Part shown: positions 37,135 to 44,887 of the stretch, in pieces | Layout of the letters: the number at the start of each line of letters is the position of its first letter | Position numbering within the stretch: the stretch's first letter is position 1 | Origin: Paenibacillus sp. 1001270B_150601_E10 | GTDB taxonomy: Bacteria; Bacillota; Bacilli; Paenibacillales; Paenibacillaceae | Direction of reading: 5' to 3' | DNA: 64,000 nt | Assembly: GCF_015558675.1 (NCBI RefSeq) | Contig: NZ_JADMOL010000003.1 | Location: forward strand, 352,813 to 416,812 | Program-made: the position numbers and the translations under genes | Notes under the pieces: model-generated | Databases searched by the model: none | Seen by the model: only the letters and a program-made list of their open reading frames with translations | Told to the model about the DNA's origin: nothing

Positions 37135-37727
37135 AAGTAAATCATACGTTGCCTTTAGAATATCGTACGGAAGAGAATAGCAACAAGATTCTTGGCTTCT
37201 GGATCTTCCTTGGGGCAGAAATTGCGCTCTTCGCTACGCTGTTCGCCGTGTATTTAACTTTATGGCAGCGGGCTGGTAATGGACCGACTGCAGCAGAAAT
37301 ATTTGAGATGAAGCCGGTTCTCATTGAGACCTTCCTTCTCTTGACAAGTAGCTTTACCATTGGCCTAGCCATCCACAGCATGCGCTTGGGACTCAAAAAG
37401 CCAACCCTAGTGTTTTATCTGATCACCCTCCTATTGGGTGCGGGCTTCCTAGGGGTCGAGATTTTCGAATTCTTTACCTATGTACATGAAGGTGCGACAC
37501 TTCAGACAAGTGCATTCTTGTCCAGCTTGTTCATCCTGCTTGGTACCCACGGTGCCCACGTTACGCTCGGTTTAATGTGGGGAATCGCGATCATGATTCA
37601 GATCAAGCGTTGGGGCTTCACTGAGCAAACGGCGAACAAGTCGTTCATCTTCTCCTTGTACTGGCACTTCTTGGACGTGGTCTGGATCTTCATCTTCAGC
37701 TTCGTCTATCTGAAAGGACTGATGTGA
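37131..37727 (+). CDS. qoxC: Quinol oxidase aa3-type, subunit III
   Basis: 198 residues with five membrane segments, the COX3 fold ([51 protein letters not shown]). It stabilises the proton-uptake side of subunit I. Its ATG overlaps the qoxB stop as ATGA. Confidence 0.95.
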   Translation: MKVNHTLPLEYRTEENSNKILGFWIFLGAEIALFATLFAVYLTLWQRAGNGPTAAEIFEMKPVLIETFLLLTSSFTIGLAIHSMRLGLKKPTLVFYLITLLLGAGFLGVEIFEFFTYVHEGATLQTSAFLSSLFILLGTHGAHVTLGLMWGIAIMIQIKRWGFTEQTANKSFIFSLYWHFLDVVWIFIFSFVYLKGLM

Positions 37728-37728
37728 T

Positions 37729-38019
37729 ATGATGAAACAGCTATTTCCAATCAAGCACGTGCTGGGTTATCTGTTATCTCTTGTCCTATCCGCAGTCGCT
37801 TTAGTCGTGCTGATTCCAGATCTGTCTTACACGCTTAAGATGACCATCTTGCTTGTATGTGCGGCCATTCAAGCTTCCATTCAGCTGTTCTTGTTCATGC
37901 ACATCAAGGAAGCAGAGGATACAAAGTCTACCCTCTACATCAACATCATCTATGCGCTATTTGTTGGTCTTGTAACAATCTTTGGTACCCTGTTAACGAT
38001 GCTGTGGGGTTACATGTAA
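37729..38019 (+). CDS. qoxD: Quinol oxidase aa3-type, subunit IV
   Basis: 96 residues with three membrane segments (VLGYLLSLVLSAVALVVL; MTILLVCAAIQASIQLFLFM; IIYALFVGLVTIFGTLLTML), COX4_pro fold. It starts one base after the qoxC stop; a second ATG follows immediately. Last gene of the operon, closed by the terminator at 38050-38086. Confidence 0.93.
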   Translation: MMKQLFPIKHVLGYLLSLVLSAVALVVLIPDLSYTLKMTILLVCAAIQASIQLFLFMHIKEAEDTKSTLYINIIYALFVGLVTIFGTLLTMLWGYM

Positions 38020-38049
38020 GCAAGCTAGACCGACTTTATATGAAGTTTC

Positions 38050-38086
38050 AAAGCAGAGATGCCTTTATGGTGTCTCTGCTTTTTTA
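38050..38086 (+). terminator. Terminator of qoxABCD
   Basis: Stem AAAGCAGAGA / TCTCTGCTTT with TTTTTT. Confidence 0.88.
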
Positions 38087-38248
38087 TATGGCGAAGCCTT
38101 TCTTTGGTTAGAGGTAACCACACTTTACCACCTGTTTATATCGAAACAAAAAAATTTTATTCGCATCCAAACTTTTTACTGGGCCTCAAACGTCTTGCTT
38201 ATAGAAGACGGGACAAGGAGCATGTACAGAAAGGAGGGAGCTCACTCC

Positions 38249-38764
38249 ATGAATCGTAGACGCTTCGAAGAACAGTTGGTCGCGTGCATTACCGAGTATA
38301 AGGAAAGCACGTATCGACTGGCATACAGCTATGTGCATAATCAAGAGGATGCCCTTGATATCGTCCAAGAAGCGATCCAGAAGGCGTTCGTCTCACTCGA
38401 TACCCTACATAAGCCTGCATCCATGAAGAGCTGGTATTTTCGCATTGTCGTAACGACTGCCCTTGATTTCATTCGAAAGCAAAAGAGGGTACAACCGGTT
38501 GATGAAGAAACCTTGCTCTCCTTCGGCTTAGAGACCGAAGATCACTATCACAATCTGGATTTGGAGCAGGCGCTCGAGGAGCTGCCTTTTAAATATAAAA
38601 GTGTCATCATGCTGCGTTACTTTGAAGACCTCAAGATTGAAGAAGTCGCAGACATTCTAGGCGAAAATGTAAATACCATCAAGACCCGCATCTATCAAGC
38701 GCTTAGGCTGCTGCGAGTCAAGCTAAAGGATGATTCTATGGAGGAGGTCCACCAACATGCGTAA
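38249..38764 (+). CDS. sigV: ECF sigma factor, SigV-like
   Basis: 171 residues. Region 2 contains YRLAYSYVHNQEDALDIVQE and WYFRIVVTTALDFIRKQKR; region 4 contains LPFKYKSVIMLRYFEDLKIE and NVNTIKTRIYQALRLLRVKL. ATG 38249 lies after AAAGGAGG; upstream in-frame codons lack a ribosome binding site. It overlaps the RsiV-like anti-sigma gene by eight bases. In B. subtilis SigV answers lysozyme and drives cell-wall O-acetylation; here no oatA follows. Confidence 0.82.
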   Translation: MNRRRFEEQLVACITEYKESTYRLAYSYVHNQEDALDIVQEAIQKAFVSLDTLHKPASMKSWYFRIVVTTALDFIRKQKRVQPVDEETLLSFGLETEDHYHNLDLEQALEELPFKYKSVIMLRYFEDLKIEEVADILGENVNTIKTRIYQALRLLRVKLKDDSMEEVHQHA

Positions 38765-39638
38765 TTTGGATCCGTTGAAAAAAAGGTATCAAGACATTCC
38801 CATTCCTGCTGAATTGGATGATGTCGTGAACCAAGCATTGAAAGCCAGTAAAAGAAAGGATGTTCGAACCATGAAATCGGTAAAATGGGCAGTAGGTACT
38901 GCAGCTGCTGCAGCGGTTATTTTTGTAGGAAGTGTAAATGCGAGTCCGGCTGTTGTTAATGCCTTGTCTGATGTGCCCGTGCTAAGCTCCATCGTTAAGG
39001 TTGTAACCTTCCGTGATTTTAAAGTGGATGAAGGCAATTATAACGCAGATTTGAAAGTGCCTGCGATTAAAGATATGGACAACCAATTGCTTGAAGAACA
39101 GTTAAACAGCAAATACGTACAAGAGAATAAAGAGCTTTATCAAGCCTTCATGAAAGAGATGGAGCAGCAGCAGAAGGCCGGTGGAGGCCACCTCGGCGTG
39201 AACAGCGGCTATGAAGTGAAGACAGACAATGACAGCATTCTCTCGATCGAGCGTTACGTCAACAAGACAATGGGATCAACAGAAGAAATCCTGCAATTCG
39301 ATACTATAGATAAAAAGAATGAAGTGCTCCTTACCCTGCCAAGCTTGTTCAAAGATGACAGCTACATCTCCCTGATCAGCAGCAACATTAAAGAGCAAAT
39401 GGAAGCACAAATGAAGAAGGATGAAAACAAAACATATTGGATCGGAGAAAATGCTGTGGATGGAGATGCCTTTACCTCTATTAAAGCCGACCAAAACTTC
39501 TATATCAATAACGAAGGCAAGCTCGTCATTTCCTTCAATAAGTATGAAGTCGCACCTGGAAGCATGGGTTCTGTGGAATTTGTGATTCCAACAGACGCTA
39601 TTGCAAATGCGCTCGTGAGTCACGCCTACGTCAAGTAA
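38757..39638 (+). CDS. rsiV: RsiV-like anti-sigma factor
   Basis: 293 residues. A short cytoplasmic part (LKKRYQDIPIPAELDDVVNQ), one membrane segment near residues 42-63 (WAVGTAAAAAVIFVGSVNAS), and an extracellular part ending in a DUF3298-type domain (TLPSLFKDDSYISLISSNIK; FYINNEGKLVISFNKYEVAP). RsiV of Bacillus binds lysozyme through this domain and is then cut by signal peptidase; the VNAS end of the membrane segment would suit such a cut. ATG 38757 is nine bases after GGAGGAGG. Confidence 0.82.
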   Translation: MRNLDPLKKRYQDIPIPAELDDVVNQALKASKRKDVRTMKSVKWAVGTAAAAAVIFVGSVNASPAVVNALSDVPVLSSIVKVVTFRDFKVDEGNYNADLKVPAIKDMDNQLLEEQLNSKYVQENKELYQAFMKEMEQQQKAGGGHLGVNSGYEVKTDNDSILSIERYVNKTMGSTEEILQFDTIDKKNEVLLTLPSLFKDDSYISLISSNIKEQMEAQMKKDENKTYWIGENAVDGDAFTSIKADQNFYINNEGKLVISFNKYEVAPGSMGSVEFVIPTDAIANALVSHAYVK

Positions 39639-39683
39639 CACCTTGGGTTCTATATGGTAAATCATCTCTCCCTATATGATTAG

Positions 39684-39718
39684 AGAACAGCTGCGGTAAA
39701 GGCAGCTGTTCTTTTTTT
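39684..39718. terminator. Terminator after the rsiV-like gene
   Basis: Stem AGAACAGCTGC / GCAGCTGTTCT followed by TTTTTTG. Confidence 0.9.
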
Positions 39719-39739
39719 GCGAGAATATCGATACGCGTC

Positions 39740-40999
39740 TTACGATGTAGCTGTATGAGGTGCAGAATCTTCTTGTCCTCCGCCTCGAAGTTCCCTAACC
39801 GATCGCTGCAATGGAAATAAAAGAGCTAGGATGACGATAAGAAGTCCAGATACAAGAAAATATAACGGCACTCCCCACTGTTCAGCCAATGGTCCTGCGG
39901 CCAGCAATCCTATCGGCGTAGCAAGCAGCGAGATGCTGTTGACAAAGGACATGACTCTCCCTAGCAAGGCAGGATCGATCAACGTCTGCATCATGACCGT
40001 ATAAGGACCACCGAACAATGGCCCAGAAACCCCAATCAGTGCAGAAAGGAGAACAAAGCCGATATAGCCGTAAGATGGCAGCAGCCCTGATCCTATAAGA
40101 GCAATTCCCATCAGCAGCAGCGCAATACGAATAAGACTGATGTGCGTCCTCTTCGCTCCCCAAGTGCCCAGCAGAACAGAGCCGATTAGCATGCCAGCGC
40201 CGAAGCTAAGCTCTACAATCCCCGCGTGCCAGGCTCCTCCTCCAAAATGATCCAAAGTCATCAGGTTGAATAACGCTCCAACTGGAACGAAGATAAAGGT
40301 CGTGATCGCGATGACAAAGGTCATGACAAACAAGCCCTTGTTCTTCATGAGCTCTTTAAGCCCGAGCTTCATTTCCTGCCACACCCCGGCATTCTCTAAA
40401 TGTGCTTCATTCCGTTTCGGTCGTGGGATACGGACGAATAATAGTGCAGATGAAGCGAGCACCGCTCCGATGACATCCATCATCATGACAGCCGTCATCG
40501 TCCAGTACTCGACAAACACCGCACCAAGCATCGGTCCTACCAAAGTACTGGCTGAGAATAGCAGCTGATTCCAGCCTGCTACGCGAGTAAGCTCCTCCTG
40601 CGGTGCGATTAAGGGAATGGAGGCTTGCATAGACGGCATATGAAAGGCAGCGCCTAACGACCGCATGCCTAGCATCACATAAATCACCCAGATGGCGGGT
40701 TCTCCAGTCATAAACATAACAGCCAAGATAAGGCTTGTCGCCGCAACCGTCATATCTGCTCCAATCATGATCTTCTTGCGATCATAGCGATCGACAAGAG
40801 TTCCGATAAACGGCCCCAGCAATGCCTGCGGAAGAAAGGCTGCAATCGAGGCAGTCGTGAGCACCAATGCGGAACCGGTGTTTATGGTTAGCCACCAGAT
40901 AATACAGAATTGAGCAACTGCACTCCCTAGCAATGAAAACACTTGACCTGCATAAATCGTAAAAAAAGTAGCTTTCCAATGATTGGCTTGAACGTTCAT
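39740..40999 (-). CDS. MFS drug exporter (DHA3 / macrolide-type)
   Basis: 419 residues, 12 predicted membrane segments. GTLVDRYDRKKIMIGADM is the motif A loop of the DHA3 (MefA-like) family, and the LGMRSLGAAFHMPSMQASIP segment is also typical. Substrates in this family include macrolides and siderophores; which applies here is unknown. ATG 40999 is eight bases after AAGGAG. A long structured leader with its own terminator lies upstream, so expression may be controlled by attenuation. Confidence 0.83.
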   Translation of the reverse strand: MNVQANHWKATFFTIYAGQVFSLLGSAVAQFCIIWWLTINTGSALVLTTASIAAFLPQALLGPFIGTLVDRYDRKKIMIGADMTVAATSLILAVMFMTGEPAIWVIYVMLGMRSLGAAFHMPSMQASIPLIAPQEELTRVAGWNQLLFSASTLVGPMLGAVFVEYWTMTAVMMMDVIGAVLASSALLFVRIPRPKRNEAHLENAGVWQEMKLGLKELMKNKGLFVMTFVIAITTFIFVPVGALFNLMTLDHFGGGAWHAGIVELSFGAGMLIGSVLLGTWGAKRTHISLIRIALLLMGIALIGSGLLPSYGYIGFVLLSALIGVSGPLFGGPYTVMMQTLIDPALLGRVMSFVNSISLLATPIGLLAAGPLAEQWGVPLYFLVSGLLIVILALLFPLQRSVRELRGGGQEDSAPHTATS

Positions 41000-41094
41000 T
41001 CATTTCTCTCCTTATCCTTCGAAGAGAGTCGATTCTAAGGGGCACCCCCCTCTTCTCTCCTCATGCAAAGATCCGACTTTACTGCAATAGATAC

Positions 41095-41144
41095 AAAAAA
41101 AGCACGGACTGCCGCTTCATCCCAAGAAGTGGTTTATCCATGCT
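41095..41144 (-). terminator. Leader terminator upstream of the MFS exporter gene
   Basis: On minus: AGCATGGA ... CTTC / GAAG ... TCCGTGCT followed by TTTTTTT, 95 bases before the MFS start. Because it lies upstream of the gene on the same strand, it looks like an attenuator. On its 5' side is TGGTAACCGCGG (41154-41165 on plus as CCGCGGTTACCA), resembling the T-box core GGNACCGCG, but no stem I elements are convincing. Confidence 0.5.
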
Positions 41145-41505
41145 CTACACTTACCGCGGTTACCAAGAGGATAAAAGGGAATTCAAAGATACCCGATCCT
41201 TTCGGTTCGATCCATGCATCAAAGACAAGGCATAGCGAAGCAGAAGGGAAGATCATTTCCTCTGCAACAAGTGTCCTAGGTATTTGTTGAATGAATATGA
41301 CAGACTACACGCGTACGGTATATTCAAGGCATGAAAAATAAACCCCGATGTCCTGGGATTTAAAACGAATCCGTGCCTCAATTAACGTAACCGCGCACTA
41401 GCCATATCCTTCAACCCTCCAATACCTTTCAGACTTCGAGCTAATCTTAATAGATGGAAGACCATGGCGTCAACCCCGAACTCACTTACCTTTTCAATCA
41501 TTAAT
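41145..41505 (-). other. Noncoding leader or spacer upstream of the MFS gene
   Basis: About 360 bases. On minus it includes hairpins such as GCAGAGGAA / TTCCCTTCTGC (about 41235-41260) and a TGAATAT / ATATTCA inverted repeat (about 41289-41326). Two short frames of about 40 codons exist on minus (one ends just inside the leader hairpin) but have no strong ribosome binding site or family signal. I cannot name an RNA class. Confidence 0.35.
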
Positions 41506-41554
41506 AAAAACCCCTCTTCAGCCTGTTCTTGCCATTAAGCTGAAAAGGGGTTTT
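41506..41554 (-). terminator. Terminator of the ureide operon
   Basis: On minus: AAAACCCCTTTTCAGC / GCTGAAGAGGGGTTTTT with TATT following, 72 bases after the carbamate kinase stop. Confidence 0.88.
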
Positions 41555-41625
41555 CGTTCAATATGTGATGCCATGATGCCGTAGTTGGCTTGCATCTCTG
41601 AGCATTTGCACGAAGCAGAAATGCT

Positions 41626-42561
41626 TTATGAGATGTGAGTGCCTGTAGTGCCCTGAATCGCAGCAGCCGCTTCATCAAGCGAACATATAATGGCGTGCTT
41701 GCCAAGCTCAGCAAAGTGAATGGCAGCTTCCATCTTAGGGCCCATGCTGCCAGAAGAGAATTGCCCTTCTCCCATATACTGCTCTGCTTCCTTTACGCTA
41801 ATATGCTCAAGCGCCTGCTGCTCAGGTGTTCCATAATGAACAAATACATGATTCACGTCGGTGACCATCATAAAGATATCGGCATCGGCTTCCTGAGCAA
41901 GCTTCAAGCCGCTGCGATCTTTGTCTACCACCGCTTCAACGCCTGCAATCGTGCCGTCCTGCGCCTGTACGACGGGAATGCCTCCCCCTCCTGAAGCTAT
42001 GACAATGACACCGCTCGCGACAAGACTCATGATTGTCTCTGCTTCCATAATGGATTGCGGCTGTGGTGAAGGAACGACGCGGCGCCAGCCGCGCCCAGCA
42101 TCCTCCTGCATCTCCCAGCCCTTCTCTTGCATCATAACCTTTGCTTCTTCTTCAGTATAGAACGTTCCAATAGGCTTAGTAGGATGCTGGAATGCTTCGT
42201 CGTCCGACAATACTTGTGTCTGCGTCAGTAAGCTTACGACCTGCTGTGTCAATCCGCGCTTGGTCAGCTCATTCTTCAAGCATTGATCCAGCATGTAGCC
42301 GATCATGCCTTGCGACTTGGCATTGCATACATCGAGTGGAAACGGTGAGACGACATCCTTCGCTTCTTCATTTTGCCGCAGGATCAGTCCAACCTGGGGT
42401 CCGTTTCCGTGAGTCACAATCACCTCATAACCCTTCTGTACGATATCGGCTATGATCTCACTGCTTTTTCGTACATTTTCAAGCTGATTCTCATAGGTTG
42501 CTTCTTGATGAGGCCGCAGAATCGCGTTACCTCCCAATGCAATCACAACTCGTTCTGACAT
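41626..42561 (-). CDS. allK: Catabolic carbamate kinase (AllK/YbcF type)
   Basis: 311 residues, amino-acid kinase fold. VIALGGNAIL, VTHGNGPQVG, ASGGGGIPV and VDKDRSG form the nucleotide and carbamoyl-phosphate sites; FSSGSMGPKMEAAIHF is the C-terminal signature. It turns carbamoyl phosphate plus ADP into ATP, ammonia and carbon dioxide. Last gene of the ureide cluster, starting 35 bases inside allH after AAGGAGG. ArcC of arginine deiminase pathways is the alternative name by family, but no arcA/arcB is present and the neighbours fix the role. Confidence 0.92.
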   Translation of the reverse strand: MSERVVIALGGNAILRPHQEATYENQLENVRKSSEIIADIVQKGYEVIVTHGNGPQVGLILRQNEEAKDVVSPFPLDVCNAKSQGMIGYMLDQCLKNELTKRGLTQQVVSLLTQTQVLSDDEAFQHPTKPIGTFYTEEEAKVMMQEKGWEMQEDAGRGWRRVVPSPQPQSIMEAETIMSLVASGVIVIASGGGGIPVVQAQDGTIAGVEAVVDKDRSGLKLAQEADADIFMMVTDVNHVFVHYGTPEQQALEHISVKEAEQYMGEGQFSSGSMGPKMEAAIHFAELGKHAIICSLDEAAAAIQGTTGTHIS

Positions 42562-43429
42562 GCTTATACCTCCTTAGGGCCATGACGGCATTCGCGATTC
42601 CAAACGCTGTATCCATCCCGGAACTGTGTCCGGTCTGCAGCAAACGGATAAGGGCTGCTTGAAAATGAGAAGACTCTCCTGCAATCATCGCATTCAATAC
42701 TGTGACGACTTTATCACTAAAGCGACCATGAAGCGCATGCTGTAAATAAGCCTTGCTCACATCAGTCGTGATTTCTTCCGCTGCAAGAATTCGGTGAATC
42801 ACCTCATACAATAGGGGATGAAAAGCCTCCGTTAAAGTGTGAACGGCAAGAACACCCATAAGCAAATCATCGCCTGATGGCGTGAGCCCCTGACCACGGC
42901 CCAGAAAATAGCGCACATGCTTCTCAATTTGCTCCTCATTTCCGTACCAAGAAGCGGCTAGCAAGCGCTCCACATGCTCCGTCGCCTCAGACGATTCCCC
43001 TTTGCCATCTCCTTGCGACTGCTCCGCTATCAGGTCTGCATGAAGTCCATTAGGAATACTCCAGTGACGGCAAAGATGAAGCATCAGATCAAGGTGAACA
43101 AGGTCACGATAGCTGCGATAATTCCCCTTCTGCAGTTCATACTGAAACGCTGCCGCACGCGATAAATCCAGTGCAATCGGATAGCGTGGGTGGCGAAATA
43201 ACAGCAAATCCGGCATGGAAGCTACGACGATATCATGCATGCTGACAGATTGGCGCAGCTTCCGCACATGATCCAGCCCCATATGGATGCCGAATGGGAG
43301 CCGGCCATTCTTCATCGTGCCGATAAAGATAAGCTCATCGCCCATCGCTATATTGATGCCGTTGTGAAATAGACTATGGACATGGCCGAACCGCTTCCGG
43401 GAGAGCAGCGCTGGCAGTTCTGCATGCAT
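42527..43429 (-). CDS. allH: DUF2877 protein, oxamate carbamoyltransferase subunit AllH (YlbF type)
   Basis: About 300 residues when started at ATG 43429, five bases after AAGGGAG and 38 bases past the allG stop; the frame is open further upstream into allG but without a ribosome binding site. The FLGRGQGLTPSGDDLLMGVL motif is the DUF2877 hallmark. In E. coli the products of fdrA, ylbE and ylbF (renamed allF, allG, allH) together form the oxamate transcarbamoylase that splits oxalurate with phosphate. Gene order here is the same. Confidence 0.85.
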   Translation of the reverse strand: MHAELPALLSRKRFGHVHSLFHNGINIAMGDELIFIGTMKNGRLPFGIHMGLDHVRKLRQSVSMHDIVVASMPDLLLFRHPRYPIALDLSRAAAFQYELQKGNYRSYRDLVHLDLMLHLCRHWSIPNGLHADLIAEQSQGDGKGESSEATEHVERLLAASWYGNEEQIEKHVRYFLGRGQGLTPSGDDLLMGVLAVHTLTEAFHPLLYEVIHRILAAEEITTDVSKAYLQHALHGRFSDKVVTVLNAMIAGESSHFQAALIRLLQTGHSSGMDTAFGIANAVMALRRYKHVRTSCDCIGR

Positions 43430-43466
43430 CTCCTCTCCCTTAAAGGAAGTGGTGTATAGCGGTGCT

Positions 43467-44726
43467 TTATACCAATCCGAGCTTAGCCGCATAGGCTTCA
43501 AGCGCTTTCTCAAAGCATTCGACAGGAGGACGAACCGTTCCGGCCCCGATCTGCCCTACCCCCGGCTCCTTATGCGCGATACCGGTATTAATGACTGGCG
43601 TTATGCCCGTCTCCACAACCTTCCTCGCATCGATGCCTAGGCAAATGCCGCGGAAGTCCCAAGTTGGCACGGTGAAGTTCGGATTCTGATCAATCGAGAT
43701 CTCCACCATTTCATTGCTTGTTGCCAAGGCATCCTGGAAGCCGCCTGCTCCAACGAAGCGTGTAACCCCTGGGGCTGCGATCATCGCCATCCCCCCAACA
43801 CCGAAGGTTTCCGTTATTGCGCTATCTCCGATATCCGGATTCGCATCTTCCTGCGAATAACCAGTGAAGAACAAGCCATGCGGTGTATTTACAGGTGCGG
43901 TAAACCATTCATCCCCCATACCGCTGATTCGAATGCCGAAGTCTTTGCCGTTGCGGCACATGGCCGTGACGACCGTACCCGCCTCAATCGTGCGCGCTCC
44001 ATCCATCACTGCCTTGGAGGCAGCCATCATAATGTTCAGGAAGAACTGGTCAGTATCCGCCAGGAACTTGATCACGCTCTGCATGTCCTGCTTGTCCATA
44101 TCCAGGCTGACGATATAAGGGCTGATTTCCTTTAAAAAGACGAGTGAAGCCGCAATGTTGCGCTGGTGGAATTCATCCCCCATCGTGATCGCCTTCGCTA
44201 CCATCACGTTCAGATTGAGGCCTTCCTTGGTAGCATGAAGCGCACGGGATAACGTTGGGCCAAGTACATCCTTCATCCAGGTCAATCGATGGATAACCTC
44301 ATCGGAATAGGCACCAAATCGCAGCACCTTGCCGATCCCCTCATTCATAATGCAGTATGCTTCATTGCCTTCCGAACGGTTCTGAACAACAAATACCGGC
44401 ATATGGCCTGACGTAATGCCTCCCATTGGGCCTACTGCCTTTACATGATGGCATGGGATAAAGTTGATCTCACCGCCTTCTAGCATGCTTCTGGCTTCCG
44501 CTTCATCCTGTGCCCAGCCCTCAAATAGCACTGCGCCGACACATGACCCTTGCATCGGACCTGTCATGTCCTGATAGGCAATTGGCGGTCCAGCGTGAAG
44601 CAATGTCTTTGCATCGAGCTCCGGAATAACCGTATGCGCGGGTACAACATCTACAAGAAACGGCGCTCCGCCAGCAATCTTATCTATTACAGCCTGATTG
44701 GCATCATCTATTGTCTTCATCTTCAT
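43467..44726 (-). CDS. allG: DUF1116 protein, oxamate carbamoyltransferase subunit AllG (YlbE type)
   Basis: 419 residues with start ATG 44726, eight bases after GGGAGGG; this is the length I recall for E. coli YlbE. Conserved blocks include MTGPMQGSCVGAVLFEGWA, GPMGGITSGHMPVFVV, AMCRNGKDFGIRISGMGD and GVGGMAMIAAPG. It works with AllF and AllH. A 160-base gap separates it from allF, with a hairpin (44811-44832) and TAACGAT repeats. Confidence 0.88.
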   Translation of the reverse strand: MKMKTIDDANQAVIDKIAGGAPFLVDVVPAHTVIPELDAKTLLHAGPPIAYQDMTGPMQGSCVGAVLFEGWAQDEAEARSMLEGGEINFIPCHHVKAVGPMGGITSGHMPVFVVQNRSEGNEAYCIMNEGIGKVLRFGAYSDEVIHRLTWMKDVLGPTLSRALHATKEGLNLNVMVAKAITMGDEFHQRNIAASLVFLKEISPYIVSLDMDKQDMQSVIKFLADTDQFFLNIMMAASKAVMDGARTIEAGTVVTAMCRNGKDFGIRISGMGDEWFTAPVNTPHGLFFTGYSQEDANPDIGDSAITETFGVGGMAMIAAPGVTRFVGAGGFQDALATSNEMVEISIDQNPNFTVPTWDFRGICLGIDARKVVETGITPVINTGIAHKEPGVGQIGAGTVRPPVECFEKALEAYAAKLGLV

Positions 44727-44772
44727 ATTGAGTTCCCTCCCAGCCGTTTTATCATCAACTGTATCCATACTC

Positions 44773-44809
44773 CTAACGATCGCGTAATTCTAACGATGCA
44801 TCTTAACGT
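44773..44809. repeat. Short direct repeats upstream of allG
   Basis: CTAACGAT at 44773-44780 and 44790-44797, and a shorter TTAACGT at 44803-44809, all in the allF-allG gap. They could be an internal regulatory site. Confidence 0.35.
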
Positions 44810-44887
44810 TGCTCCTGTAAGGACAGAGGAGCCCTGCGAAACGCTGCTGCTAAACCCTAACTTAGATGAATGTAGAAATGAAAGGTT

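Noticed and set aside
41063-41290. A 75-codon plus-strand frame upstream of the MFS gene
   Set aside because: No ribosome binding site or family signal; it lies antisense to the structured leader.
41154-41350. A full T-box riboswitch ahead of the MFS gene
   Set aside because: Only a core-like ACCGCGG and a terminator are seen; specifier loop and stem I motifs are not convincing, so I report it only as a possible attenuator.
41380-41505. IS200/IS605-like end or transposase fragment
   Set aside because: A weak CCC/GGGG hairpin and a 39-codon frame looked suggestive, but there is no transposase homology or matching second end.
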